From the NCBI GenBank assembly GCA_046348585.1, contig JAXMDZ010000001.1, positions 124,001 to 188,000 of the forward strand: a DNA stretch of 64,000 nucleotides, given 5' to 3'. Positions 45,670 to 54,436 of this stretch are shown piece by piece. This stretch comes from JADZAI01 sp046348585. GTDB lineage: Bacteria > Pseudomonadota > Alphaproteobacteria > Micropepsales > Micropepsaceae. Positions within the stretch are counted from its first letter, which is position 1; each line of letters starts with the position of its first letter. The translations under genes and the position numbers were made by a program. The notes under the pieces were generated by a model. That model was given only the letters and a program-made list of their open reading frames with translations. It was not told the origin of the DNA and did no database searches.

Positions 45670-47115
45670 CTACAGCGATGCGGCCAGCCGGTCCAGAAGC
45701 ATATCGGGCGCGCCGGTGCCGAAGACATAGCGGTCGGGGCGCACGAGCGCGGCTTCCGCAGCGCCAAGCCAGGCCGCCAGCGCGCCGCCATCGCCCAAAG
45801 CCGTAACGTCAAGCGCGGCGATGCCCGGCGGCGCGGCGTGCGGGCCGCGCGTCAGCAGGCAGAAGCCGTCGCCGAGCGCCGCGTCGCGGCGCGCCCCGGC
45901 CTCGTCGCGCGGCTGGGGCACAAGGTCGCCCGCCCGCGGCGAGGGATGCAGGAAGCCGGCGGCGAGGCCGGGCTGGGGCGGCGTCGCGGCGTCGCCGGGC
46001 TGGGCGGCGCGGGCGGCGATCATGGTGCGATCGCGTTCGGCAGCCTTCGCCGGGTCGCGCTCGCAGACGACGCGGCCCATGGCGATGGCGAGTTCGATGA
46101 CCTGGCGCACATGCGGCTCGCGCTCGCTCTGATAGCTGTCGAGCAGGGCGTCGCCCGCCTTGCCCTTCAGCACGAGGTCGAGCTTCCAGGCGAGATTGGC
46201 GGCGTCGCGCAGGCCCGAGCACATGCCCTGGCCCGCGAAGGGCGGCGTCTGGTGCGCCGCGTCGCCCGCCAGGAACACCCGGCCGCGCCGCCAGTCGCGC
46301 GCGACGAGGCCGTGGAAGCGATAGACCGCCTTGCGGACGATCTCCGCCTCGCCTTCGGCCGCGAAGGGCCGCATCAGGCGGCGGACGGTTTCGTCCTCCT
46401 GCATCGCCGCCGGGTCCTCGCCCGGCAGCAGCATGAACTCCCAGCGGCGGCGGCCGGGGCTCATCGGCATGACGGTGACGGGGCGCGCGGGATCGCAGAT
46501 CTGAAGGCCGTAGGGCTTCAGCCGGCTTTCGTCCGGCATCAACGTATCGACGACGAGCCAGGGTTCGTCGAAGCCATAATCGGTGAGGCCGATGCCGAGC
46601 GCCTTGCGCACCGGCGAATTGGCGCCGTCGCAGGCGACGAGATAGCGGGCGCGCACCGTGCGCGCCGCGCCGTCGCGGACGAGCGTGGCGGTGACGCCGT
46701 CTGCATCCCCGGCGAAGTCTTCGAGCGTCCAGCCGAGGGCCATTTCGGCGGTGGGCGCGGCGGCGAGGCGGCGGCGCAGCGCCTCCTCCAGCGCGGGCTG
46801 GTGGAAGAGATAGCCGCCCGCCCAGCCCTGCGCCGTTTCGGCCGGAACCGAAAAGCGCATGATGATGTCGCCGCCGGCGTTGACGAACTCGTAGGCCGAA
46901 ATCGGGCGCGCAAAGGGCAGCACATCCCCGGCGACGCCGATCTGCTGAAAGAGACGCATGATCTCGGCGTCGAAATGGGCGGCGCGCGGCAGGCGGTAGA
47001 CTTCCGTCTCCTTCTCCGCCGCGATCACCTTGAGGCCGCGCGCCGCGAGCAGCGCGGCGAGGCCCGCGCCGACCGGGCCGAGGCCGGCGACGAGAACGTC
47101 GGCTTCCTCGCGCAT
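45670..47115 (-). CDS. FAD-dependent aromatic hydroxylase (MhpA/PheA-like)
   Basis: 481-residue group A flavoprotein monooxygenase that would hydroxylate a phenolic ring using NAD(P)H and O2. FAD-binding motif VLVAGLGPVGAGLAALLAARG at the N-terminus, the DG motif LVACDGANSPVRKALG in the middle, and GDAAHQTPPFAGQGMCSGLRDA for the FAD ribityl contact. The C-terminal thioredoxin-like domain is short. The best matches in pattern are 3-(3-hydroxyphenyl)propionate hydroxylases. The start is three bases after the FAH-hydrolase stop, so it is in the same operon as the extradiol dioxygenase. The specific phenol is unknown. Confidence 0.88.
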   Translation of the reverse strand: MREEADVLVAGLGPVGAGLAALLAARGLKVIAAEKETEVYRLPRAAHFDAEIMRLFQQIGVAGDVLPFARPISAYEFVNAGGDIIMRFSVPAETAQGWAGGYLFHQPALEEALRRRLAAAPTAEMALGWTLEDFAGDADGVTATLVRDGAARTVRARYLVACDGANSPVRKALGIGLTDYGFDEPWLVVDTLMPDESRLKPYGLQICDPARPVTVMPMSPGRRRWEFMLLPGEDPAAMQEDETVRRLMRPFAAEGEAEIVRKAVYRFHGLVARDWRRGRVFLAGDAAHQTPPFAGQGMCSGLRDAANLAWKLDLVLKGKAGDALLDSYQSEREPHVRQVIELAIAMGRVVCERDPAKAAERDRTMIAARAAQPGDAATPPQPGLAAGFLHPSPRAGDLVPQPRDEAGARRDAALGDGFCLLTRGPHAAPPGIAALDVTALGDGGALAAWLGAAEAALVRPDRYVFGTGAPDMLLDRLAASL

Positions 47116-47118
47116 CGG

Positions 47119-47967
47119 TCAGGCTTCCGGCCGCATGACGGCTTCGATCGCCCCGAGGCGGTCGATTTCGATGCGCACCACGTCGCCCGCCTTCAGCGCC
47201 TGCGGCGGCTTCATCGCCGCGCCGACGCCGCCCGGCGTGCCGGTGAAGATGACGTCGCCCGGATCGAGCGTCGTCGCCTGGCTGACATGGGCGATCTGGT
47301 CGAAGACGTTGAAGACGAGGTTGGCGGTGTTCGAGTTCTGACGCACCTCGCCGTTGACGAGGGCGCGGATGCCGAGCGTGTGCGGATCGCCCAGCTCGTC
47401 GGCGGTGACGATCCACGGCCCGAACGGCGCGTGGGTGTCGAACGACTTGCCGAGAATCCATTGCGGCGTGCGGAACTGCCAGTCGCGGGCCGTCACGTCG
47501 TTGCCGACGCAATAGCCGAAGACGGCGGCGGGCGCGTCGGCCCGCGAGATGTGGCGGCCGCCCTTGCCGACGATCGCCACCATCTCGGCCTCGTAATCGA
47601 CGAAGGACGAGACCTTCGGCAGGTCGATGGGATCGAACGGGCCGTGCGCGGCGTTGGGGAGCTTGGCGAACCAGACCTGATGCTCGGGCGTCTTCTGGCC
47701 GGACTCGGCGATGTGGTCGGCGTAGTTGAGGCCGATCGCCAGGATCTTGCCGGGCCTGGGAACCGGCGCCTTCAGCCGCACGGAGGCGAGCGGGAGCGCC
47801 GGGCCGGCGGCGGCGGCGACGGCGGCGCGGGCCGTGTCCCAGGCTTCGATGAGGCCGATCATCGTCGTGGGCAGGCCGGGCACGGCCCTGGCGAGATCGA
47901 TGAGGCCGGCATCGGTGACGAGGCCGACGCGCGCCCCGGCGCCGTCGTCGAAGGTTGCGAGTTTCAT
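47119..47967 (-). CDS. Fumarylacetoacetate hydrolase-family protein
   Basis: 282-residue FAH-fold enzyme cleaving or decarboxylating ring-fission products such as 2-hydroxymuconate or acylpyruvate derivatives. The N-terminal small domain is followed by KILAIGLNYADHIAESGQKTPEHQVWFAK, the metal-binding DYEAEMVAIVGKGGRHI (Glu/Glu/Asp cluster with GNDVTARDWQ), KSFDTHAPFGPWIV and DVIFTGTPGGVG. A strong ribosome binding site GAGGAAACACCGC precedes the ATG at 47967. It sits between the extradiol dioxygenase and the hydroxylase genes, a standard order for a meta-cleavage pathway. Confidence 0.9.
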   Translation of the reverse strand: MKLATFDDGAGARVGLVTDAGLIDLARAVPGLPTTMIGLIEAWDTARAAVAAAAGPALPLASVRLKAPVPRPGKILAIGLNYADHIAESGQKTPEHQVWFAKLPNAAHGPFDPIDLPKVSSFVDYEAEMVAIVGKGGRHISRADAPAAVFGYCVGNDVTARDWQFRTPQWILGKSFDTHAPFGPWIVTADELGDPHTLGIRALVNGEVRQNSNTANLVFNVFDQIAHVSQATTLDPGDVIFTGTPGGVGAAMKPPQALKAGDVVRIEIDRLGAIEAVMRPEA

Positions 47968-48008
47968 GCGGTGTTTCCTCTTCCCTGTTCTGTGTCGGCC
48001 GTGCGGCG

Positions 48009-48935
48009 TCAGCCCATGGTGGGCGGCGCGCCGGGCCCCCATTGCGTGCCGATGAGCGCGTCGAGGCCCGCCTTGTGCGAGCCGAAGGCGGCGTCGATGC
48101 GGTCGCCGTCGGTCCAGTGTTCGACGGCGTGGCCCCACGGATCGCGCCAGTAGTCGAAGATCTGGCTGCCGAGGATGTGGCGGCCGACGCCCCATTCGTG
48201 GGTGCGGCCCTTGGCCTTGAGATGATCGTGGCCGGTCATCAGATCGTCGAAATCGGCGACCTCGAAGGCGGCGTGGTTGAACTTGGGCGCGCCCGCGCCG
48301 ACCAGAAAGATCGTGTGGTGATCGGTCGGCGCGGCCCCGCGATCGCAGCGCAGGAAGGCGCCGAGCGAATCCGGCATGCCATCGAGCGTGATCTCGTCGG
48401 AGGTGAGGAAGCCGAGGCGCGATTTGTACCAGGCCTCGGACCGGCGGAAATCGGTGACGTTGAGGACGGCATGGCCGATGCGCAGGACATGCGCCGGGCC
48501 GGAGCCGACGCGCTTGACCGCCCCGGTGCGGGGCCGGGCGCGCGCGTCGTTGGTCGGCACGCGCTGCGGCAGGGGAAGCGGCGCGACCGGAGTCTGTCCG
48601 GCGACGACATCGACGCGGAAGCCGTCCGGGTCGGCGAGCTGGACGAGGCGGCCGCCGCCCGGCGCGTCGCTGTCCATCGGGGCGACGCCCTCCTCCGCCG
48701 CGAGGCGTTCGAGGTCGGCGAGGCTTTCGGCGGCGAAGCCGAGGCCGACGAAGCCCGCCTCGCCCAGATGCGTCACATGGACGAAGGGCGATGGGCCGGT
48801 TCCGCGCATGTGGAGCGTGTCGGCGCTGCGCGCAGCGCGCACGAGGCCGAACTCGCCCAGAAACGTCTCCATGAGGTCGAGGTCGGGGGCGCGGAAGCGG
48901 ACATAGGCGATGTCCTCGATCTTGATGCCGGGCAT
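48009..48935 (-). CDS. Extradiol ring-cleavage dioxygenase (type I, VOC)
   Basis: 308-residue two-domain vicinal-oxygen-chelate dioxygenase that opens a catechol-type ring next to the hydroxyls. The iron ligands are visible: His in RIGHAVLNV, His in KFNHAAFEV and Glu in HAVEHWTDGD. The PROSITE-like stretch GSQIFDYWRDPWGHAVE surrounds the glutamate. The N-terminal, non-catalytic domain starts IKIEDIAYVRFRAPDL. The ATG at 48935 is four bases after the TetR stop. Context (hydroxylase, FAH hydrolase, CoA-transferase) supports breakdown of a hydroxylated aromatic acid or steroid ring fragment. Confidence 0.88.
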   Translation of the reverse strand: MPGIKIEDIAYVRFRAPDLDLMETFLGEFGLVRAARSADTLHMRGTGPSPFVHVTHLGEAGFVGLGFAAESLADLERLAAEEGVAPMDSDAPGGGRLVQLADPDGFRVDVVAGQTPVAPLPLPQRVPTNDARARPRTGAVKRVGSGPAHVLRIGHAVLNVTDFRRSEAWYKSRLGFLTSDEITLDGMPDSLGAFLRCDRGAAPTDHHTIFLVGAGAPKFNHAAFEVADFDDLMTGHDHLKAKGRTHEWGVGRHILGSQIFDYWRDPWGHAVEHWTDGDRIDAAFGSHKAGLDALIGTQWGPGAPPTMG

Positions 48936-48939
48936 GGGG

Positions 48940-49578
48940 TCAGTCTCCGAAGAGGGCCGCGACTTCGCGCGCGGCGGTGGCGGCGGCTTCGCGGGCCGGG
49001 ATGCCGACGCCGCGCAGGATGAAGGTGGCGGCCTCGCGCGCGGCGTGCATCGCCGCCGCCTTGTCGCCGGGGGCGCCGAGAATGCGCGAGATGAGCGCAT
49101 GGGCGACGCCGATGACCCCGAGCGCCGCCGCCTCGCGCCCGACGCCGTGAAAGCGCCCGGCGGCGAAGCCGCGTTCGATGTCGCGGCGCACGCCGGCATT
49201 GACCGGCGCGTCGATGTCGGCCGCCCCGGAGGTCATGCGCAGGCCCGCGCGGGCGCGCTCGGGCCGTTCGGAGGCGAAGCGGGCGAAGACGATGACGCCG
49301 CGGATGAGCCGCCGTTCTGGTTCGGCGACGCCCTCGTTGGCGGCGGCGACGCGGGCCTCGCCTTCCTGGCGCGCGGTGAGCGCGACCTCGGCGGCGAGCG
49401 CGTCCTTGTCGGCGAAGTGATTGTAGAGCGTGCCCTTGGCGAGATCGGCGGCGGCGGCGATCTCGTCGATGCTGACCGCCTCGACCCCGCGCGCGGCGAA
49501 GAGCGCCTCGGCGGCGGTGAGGATGGCGGCGCGATTGCGGACCCGGCGGCGGTCCGGCCGGGCGGCGTCAGGCGTCAT
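48940..49578 (-). CDS. TetR-family regulator of the ring-cleavage operon
   Basis: 212 residues from the ATG at 49578 (MTPDAARPD); an earlier ATG at 49611 lies inside the operator and is less likely. The DNA-binding domain is typical: RAAILTAAEALFAARGVEAVSIDEIAAAADLAKGTLYNHFADKDALAAEV. The C-terminal ligand domain is unremarkable. The gene is the first of the operon, four bases before the dioxygenase, and a 34-base palindrome lies directly upstream (49587-49620), so it probably represses its own operon until an aromatic effector binds. Confidence 0.9.
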   Translation of the reverse strand: MTPDAARPDRRRVRNRAAILTAAEALFAARGVEAVSIDEIAAAADLAKGTLYNHFADKDALAAEVALTARQEGEARVAAANEGVAEPERRLIRGVIVFARFASERPERARAGLRMTSGAADIDAPVNAGVRRDIERGFAAGRFHGVGREAAALGVIGVAHALISRILGAPGDKAAAMHAAREAATFILRGVGIPAREAAATAAREVAALFGD

Positions 49579-49586
49579 GACCGATG

Positions 49587-49620
49587 CGTTCAATAATGAC
49601 CATACGGTCACTATTGAACG
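49587..49620. promoter_or_regulatory. Palindromic TetR operator
   Basis: An imperfect 34-base palindrome with arms CGTTCAATA and TATTGAACG (exact complements) and inner arms TGACC / GGTCA. Only a few central positions break symmetry. It starts nine bases upstream of the TetR ATG. An extra ATACGGTCA direct repeat occurs at 49602-49610 and 49621-49629. The best explanation is autoregulation by the adjacent TetR protein. Confidence 0.8.
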
Positions 49621-49643
49621 ATACGGTCATATTCGTCAAGCGG

Positions 49644-50732
49644 TCAGACGGCGACGAGGCGGTTGTCCCGGCGCGCCACGCGGCGGCGGATCGGCCGGGC
49701 GAAGGCGTCCGCGAGGCCGACCGCTTCGATGAAGGGCGCGGCGGCCGCGCGGTCCGGGGCGGCGAGCGCCGCATAGGCGTCGGCGGCGCGCTGCCACATC
49801 CATTGCGAATAGGGGAAGATCAGCCGCTCGCCGGCGCAGCCGCCGACCGTGAAGGCCTGCTTGCCGATGGCGCGCGGCGGCGCGGCCCCCGGATTGGCCT
49901 CGATCCAGGCTTCGGTGGCGTCGAGCGTGCCGCGCAGCACCGGCCAGAAATCCGCCCATTGGCGCTTGAGCAGCGCGACGGCGAGCGGCGGCACCTCGTC
50001 GTCCGGCGCGAGATCGCCATAGGTCGCGGGCGGCATGTTCATGCGCTCGATCCAGGCGACGACGCGCGGGCTGCGCAGATGCATGATCTCGCCTGAGCGC
50101 GGGTCGCGGAACTGGTGCGCGTAGAGCGGCCCCATCAGGCCGTAATCGCCGAGCGTCGGGCGGTCGCCGAGCAGATAGCGGTGGGTCTTGAGGTGCTCGC
50201 CGAAGAGGTCGAGGAAGGCCTCGTATTCGGCCTCGATGCCGGGCGCGGTTTCGGGCGAGACGCCGAGGAATGGCAGCGAGCCCGCGAACCGGGCGCAGAG
50301 CTTTTCGCCGATCTCGCGCTGTTCGGCGAGGCCGGCGTTCGGGCGGCTGGCCGCGCCGAAGCCGAGCGCCGCGAAGTCGCGGTTCTTGGTCCAGCGATAG
50401 TGCATCGCCGGGAGCACGAACCATTCGTCGGCGACGATCTCGGCGAGGATCGCCGCGAGGCGCTGGCGCGGCGTCGGCGGATAGGCGGGGTTGAAGGGGC
50501 TCGCCCCGTCGAGCTCGTCGATGATGTCGGAGGTGTCCTGGATCACCCGCCCGTCGGGATGTCCGAGCACGGGAATGAAATTCACCCCGGTCTTCGGCAG
50601 GATGATCTCGCGATAGACCTCCTCGGTGGAGAGCACCTCGTCGAAGGCGAGGCGCTTGTTGAGGAGGAAGGCGCGCACCTTGCCCGTGTAGTAGGACAAA
50701 TGCGCGCCGTAGAGGCGGTAGGGTTCGCTCAT
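49644..50732 (-). CDS. Glutathione S-transferase-family protein, long form
   Basis: 362 residues, longer than classical GSTs because of an extended C-terminal domain. The thioredoxin-like N-terminal domain contains YRLYGAHLSYYTGKVRAFLL, the cis-proline loop FIPVLGHPDG and QDTSDIIDELD, the gamma-Glu binding site. The rest is helical with GDRPTLGDYGLMGPLYAHQF, the N-capping box region. It is the last gene of a five-gene minus-strand operon, seven bases after the sulfatase stop. It may remove halide, open epoxides or isomerise a ring-fission product with glutathione. The second GST of this operon is related but divergent. Confidence 0.85.
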   Translation of the reverse strand: MSEPYRLYGAHLSYYTGKVRAFLLNKRLAFDEVLSTEEVYREIILPKTGVNFIPVLGHPDGRVIQDTSDIIDELDGASPFNPAYPPTPRQRLAAILAEIVADEWFVLPAMHYRWTKNRDFAALGFGAASRPNAGLAEQREIGEKLCARFAGSLPFLGVSPETAPGIEAEYEAFLDLFGEHLKTHRYLLGDRPTLGDYGLMGPLYAHQFRDPRSGEIMHLRSPRVVAWIERMNMPPATYGDLAPDDEVPPLAVALLKRQWADFWPVLRGTLDATEAWIEANPGAAPPRAIGKQAFTVGGCAGERLIFPYSQWMWQRAADAYAALAAPDRAAAAPFIEAVGLADAFARPIRRRVARRDNRLVAV

Positions 50733-50739
50733 CGCGTCC

Positions 50740-52407
50740 TCAATTCGACCAGTAGATGTAGCGGTCGTCCTTGCTCCAGGGGCGGTTCATCGGATGGTCG
50801 ATGGGGATCACCCCTTCCATCAGCGCCGGCCAGAGCGGCTTTGCCTGTTCCTTCTGGAAACCGGCGATGAGCGCCTGAAGCTCGGCGACCTTGTCCGGGT
50901 TGGCGGCGGCGAGATTGGTTTTCTCGGACGGGTCGGCCGCGAGGTCGTAGAGGGCGACGAGCCTGGAGGTATCCTCCACCTGGAGCTTCCAGTCGCCTGC
51001 CCGCACCACGACATAAGGCCCCGAGCGCCAGAAGAGGACGTGGTGCGGCTCGCCCGACGCCGCGCCCGTGAGGAACGGCGTCAGATCGACGCCGTCGATC
51101 TGGCGGTCGGTCGGCACCGCCGCGCCCGCCGCGCCCGCGGCGGTGGCGAAGATGTCGAAATGGCTGATCGGCGCGGCGTAGGTCGCGCCCGCCGGGATGA
51201 CGCCCGGCCAGCGCATGAAGAACGGCACGCGGATGCCGCCTTCGTAGAAGGTCGCCTTCCAGCCGCTATAGGGCTTGTTGAGGTCGTCGAGCCCGACATA
51301 GTGCGCGCCGCCATTGTCGCTGGTGAAGATGACGAGCGTGTCGCCGTCGAGGCCCTGGGCCTTCAGCTCGGCGAGCACGCGGCCGACGCCGCGGTCGAGC
51401 TGGCGGATCATCGCCGCATAGACGCGCAGCGTATGGTCCCCGATCTGCGGCAGCGCGTCATAGTCTTCCTTCGTCGCCTGAAGCGGCGTGTGCGGCGCGT
51501 TGTAGGCGAGATAGAGGAAGAAGGGCCGATTGCGGTTGGCGCGGATGACCTCGACCGCCTGATCGGTGAGGTAATCGGTCATGTGGCCCTTGGGCTCGAA
51601 CATCGGCCCGCTGTTGTAGCGCACGCCCCACGGCAGCGCCGCCCACAGGAATTTGTCGATCGGGTCGAAATCCTGCTTGGAGTTGACCGCGTCCGGATCG
51701 TCCTCGCGCAGGAACATCGAGGCGCCGGCGTAGAAGCCGAGGCTTTCGTCGAAGCCGCGCTTGTCGGGACGCTGCGCCTCGTTCTCGCCGAGATGCCACT
51801 TGCCCAGATGCACCGTGTGATAGCCGGCCTTCTGGAGCATCGCGGCGATCGTCACCTCGCCCGCCGGAATGCCGAGTTCGCGGAAATCGGGCACCTCGGC
51901 TTCGCGCTCGGCGTGGTAGATCGGCGGATAGGGCGAGGCCCCCTGATGGCCGCCGACCAGGCGTTGGAAGCCGAGCGCGGTCGGCGTGAACTCGTAGCCG
52001 AAGCGGGTGGCGTAGCGGCCGGTCATCAGCGCCGCGCGCGAGGGCGCGCAGGTCGCGTTGCCGGCGTAACCGGCCGGGAAATTGACGCCGTCGCGGCCGA
52101 TGGAATCGATGTTGGGCGTCTTCACGACGCCGCCCGCCGTGCCGCCGCCGTAGAAGCTGACATCGTTGAAGCCGAGATCGTCGGCGAGAATGACGACGAT
52201 GTTGGGCCGTTTGCGTTCGCCCGAAGGCGGCGGCGCGTCCGGTCCCTTGTCCCAGACGACGGCGCGGTTCGCTTCCGGCGTCGGCTTCATGTAGCTGGCG
52301 TAGATGAGGATGAAGCCCTCGCGCCCGCCGATGGCGAACCAGGTCGCGGCCAGCGCCGCGACGAGAACCAGGGCGGCGAGGCCCAATCGTTTCAACCAGC
52401 GCATCAT
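50740..52407 (-). CDS. Membrane-anchored arylsulfatase, CxPxR type
   Basis: 555-residue alkaline-phosphatase-fold sulfatase hydrolysing a sulfate ester. An N-terminal anchor/signal (LGLAALVLVAALAATWFAIGG) puts it in the periplasm. The formylglycine motif CAPSRAALMTGRYATRFG is canonical. Metal-site blocks NIVVILADDLGFNDVSFYGG and VIFTSDNGGAHYVG, and the GYHTVHLGKWHLG lysine/histidine block, are complete. It begins within the stop of the formylglycine-generating enzyme gene (ATGA at 52407), a direct functional pair. It ends seven bases before a GST gene. Confidence 0.93.
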   Translation of the reverse strand: MMRWLKRLGLAALVLVAALAATWFAIGGREGFILIYASYMKPTPEANRAVVWDKGPDAPPPSGERKRPNIVVILADDLGFNDVSFYGGGTAGGVVKTPNIDSIGRDGVNFPAGYAGNATCAPSRAALMTGRYATRFGYEFTPTALGFQRLVGGHQGASPYPPIYHAEREAEVPDFRELGIPAGEVTIAAMLQKAGYHTVHLGKWHLGENEAQRPDKRGFDESLGFYAGASMFLREDDPDAVNSKQDFDPIDKFLWAALPWGVRYNSGPMFEPKGHMTDYLTDQAVEVIRANRNRPFFLYLAYNAPHTPLQATKEDYDALPQIGDHTLRVYAAMIRQLDRGVGRVLAELKAQGLDGDTLVIFTSDNGGAHYVGLDDLNKPYSGWKATFYEGGIRVPFFMRWPGVIPAGATYAAPISHFDIFATAAGAAGAAVPTDRQIDGVDLTPFLTGAASGEPHHVLFWRSGPYVVVRAGDWKLQVEDTSRLVALYDLAADPSEKTNLAAANPDKVAELQALIAGFQKEQAKPLWPALMEGVIPIDHPMNRPWSKDDRYIYWSN

Positions 52408-53399
52408 GGCCTGCCCTCCCCGGTCGAGGCTTGTTGTTGTCCGCCGTCCCTCAGAACGGTGCGGAAGCCGATATGCGAAGCGCCGTCGTCCGCCGCCGCC
52501 GCGGTGCGGGCGGCCGGGCGGTAACGCAGGCAGTAATTGTCGGCGCAGAGGAACGAGCCGCCCTTGATGACCCGCTGCGCCGCGGCGGGGTCGGCCGGGT
52601 CGTAGGAAGCGGTCTCGGGCTCGGGCGCATCGAGGCCGGGACGCCAGACGTCGCTCGTCCACTGCCAGACATTGCCCGCCATGTCGTAGAGGCCGTAGCC
52701 GTTGGGGGCGTAGCAGCCGACCGGCGAGGGCGCGGCCTTGAAGCCGTCGCCGCCGCTGTCCTGAAGCGGGAAGAAGCCCTGCCAGGTATTGGCGCGGGGA
52801 CCGCCCTCGCCCGGCGGCGCGTCGCCCCACACATAGCGCGCGCCGTCGAGGCCGCCGCGCGCCGCATATTCCCATTCCGCCTCGGTCGGCAGATCGCGGC
52901 CCAGCCAGCGCGCATAGGCGAGCGCGTCCTCATAGGCGATGTGGACGGCCGGGAGATTGCCCTTGCCGTCGAGCGAGCTGTCCGGGCCTTGCGGGTGACG
53001 CCAGTCCGCGCCCTTCACGATGCGCCACCATTGCGACGGGTCGGAGAGATCGACGCCGTCCTCAGGCGGGACGAAGACGAGCGAGGAGGGATCGGGGCCG
53101 CGTTCGGCCCGCGTCACATAGCCGGTCGCGGCGACGAAGGCCGCGAACTGCGCGTTGGTGACGTCGGTCGCGTCCATGCGGAAGGCGGCGACGGCGATGC
53201 GGGTGGCCGGGCCTTCGCCCGGCTGCATCGCGGCGGCCCCCATCGTCGTCTCGCCCGCCGGGATCGCCACCATGCCCGCCGCCGAGCCGGGCGCGGGCAA
53301 GGGCGTCGCGACGCCGCACGAGGCCTGTTCGACGGTCGCGTCGCCGCAGGCGGCGAGCAGCAGCGCGGCGAGGCCGGCAAGGGCGCGCCGCGCCGCCAT
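52404..53399 (-). CDS. Formylglycine-generating enzyme, predicted lipoprotein
   Basis: 331-residue FGE/SUMF1-family protein, which oxidises the sulfatase cysteine to formylglycine using O2. Family blocks: GMVAIPAGETTMG, MDATDVTNAQFAAFV, LPTEAEWEYAARGG, NVWQWTSD. Both active-site cysteines of true FGE are present in GGSFLCADNYCLRYRPAAR, so it is a real FGE rather than an EgtB-like relative. The N-terminus has a lipobox (LLLAAC, Cys18 then Gly), suggesting a periplasm-facing lipoprotein. The start overlaps the GST stop upstream; the stop overlaps the sulfatase ATG. Confidence 0.9.
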   Translation of the reverse strand: MAARRALAGLAALLLAACGDATVEQASCGVATPLPAPGSAAGMVAIPAGETTMGAAAMQPGEGPATRIAVAAFRMDATDVTNAQFAAFVAATGYVTRAERGPDPSSLVFVPPEDGVDLSDPSQWWRIVKGADWRHPQGPDSSLDGKGNLPAVHIAYEDALAYARWLGRDLPTEAEWEYAARGGLDGARYVWGDAPPGEGGPRANTWQGFFPLQDSGGDGFKAAPSPVGCYAPNGYGLYDMAGNVWQWTSDVWRPGLDAPEPETASYDPADPAAAQRVIKGGSFLCADNYCLRYRPAARTAAAADDGASHIGFRTVLRDGGQQQASTGEGRP

Positions 53400-54436
53400 C
53401 AGAGCGGTTCGGCGACGAGCGGCAGGCAGCCGCTCGCCTCCAGCAGCGCGTCGATGCGCGCCTTCGCCGGTGCGGGCAGCGCGGCGTGCGACTGGCGCAG
53501 CCAGGCGACGCATTTGCCCTGATAGGGGAAGGGCTGCTGCGTCCAGGGGAGGCCGTCGATGGTCGCCTCGACCGCCGCCGCGCCCGCTTTCAGCGCCCGC
53601 GCGTTGGCGAGCATGACCGGCACATAGGTGCGGGCGAGTTCGCCGAGCAGCGCGACAAGGGTCGGCGGCGGGTTGGCCCCGTCGAGCCAGCCGGACTCTT
53701 CCGGTTCGACGCCCGAGAGATCCTCCATCAGATCGACCCAGGCGAAGACGCGCTTCGCCTCGGCGAGGGCGATCGCCATCGGCGTCGGGTCGAAATGGGT
53801 GAGCTGCGTCAATTGTCCGTAGGCCGCGAAGTCCGAAGCGCCGGGACGCGCCCCCATCAGGAAGGGGTGATGGGCGAGATGCGCCTCGAAGAGCGCGAGG
53901 AAGCGGCGATAGCTCGCCTCGATCACCGGCGCGGTGACGGCGTTCGAGCCGACCACATAGAGCCGGTCGATCTGGCGCTTCGCGAAGATCTGCTTGGCCG
54001 CCGCAAGCTGTTCGGCGGGCGCGGTGACGTTGCGCCAGACCGGCAGGATGTCGCCCGCCCGCTCGATATCGGCAGCGAAATGCCAGCGATAGTGGAACAT
54101 CGCCTTGGTCAGCCACTCGTCGGAATAGTCTTCCAGCAATTCGTCGAGGAACCGGAGCGCCGGATCGGCGGGCACGACGGCGCGGCCGGGATGGTCCGCC
54201 TCCAGGCGGCGGATGATCGGCGTCGAGTCGACCACCGCTTCCAGCGCGCCGTCCGGACCCGGCAGATAGAAGGTCGGCAGAAGCTCGACCTTCGGCCGGG
54301 GGAGGCCCGCATGGCCGCCATGGCTGCCGACCAGGAAGCGATAGGGCAGCCGCCGGTAGCGCAGCACGGCGAGCATCTTGCGCGTATAGGGCGAGCCGGG
54401 CGCGCCGCCGAGCGCGATGAGGCCTGAGGACGCCAT
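53399..54436 (-). CDS. Glutathione S-transferase-family protein
   Basis: 345 residues. The N-terminal thioredoxin-like domain starts LIALGGAPGSPYTRKMLAVLRYRRLPY, with the cis-Pro region LLPTFYLPGPDG and the DSTPIIRRLE glutathione-binding turn. The C-terminal helical domain includes FLMGARPGASDFAAYGQL. It overlaps the DsbA-like gene upstream (TGATG at 54436) and the FGE gene downstream. It has the same general layout as the other long GST gene in the operon. It probably handles a glutathione adduct of the pathway substrate; no function can be named. Confidence 0.85.
   Translation of the reverse strand: MASSGLIALGGAPGSPYTRKMLAVLRYRRLPYRFLVGSHGGHAGLPRPKVELLPTFYLPGPDGALEAVVDSTPIIRRLEADHPGRAVVPADPALRFLDELLEDYSDEWLTKAMFHYRWHFAADIERAGDILPVWRNVTAPAEQLAAAKQIFAKRQIDRLYVVGSNAVTAPVIEASYRRFLALFEAHLAHHPFLMGARPGASDFAAYGQLTQLTHFDPTPMAIALAEAKRVFAWVDLMEDLSGVEPEESGWLDGANPPPTLVALLGELARTYVPVMLANARALKAGAAAVEATIDGLPWTQQPFPYQGKCVAWLRQSHAALPAPAKARIDALLEASGCLPLVAEPL

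Noticed and set aside
45637..48153. An 838-codon + strand frame over the ring-cleavage genes
   Set aside because: Antisense shadow; the minus-strand genes have complete catalytic motifs.
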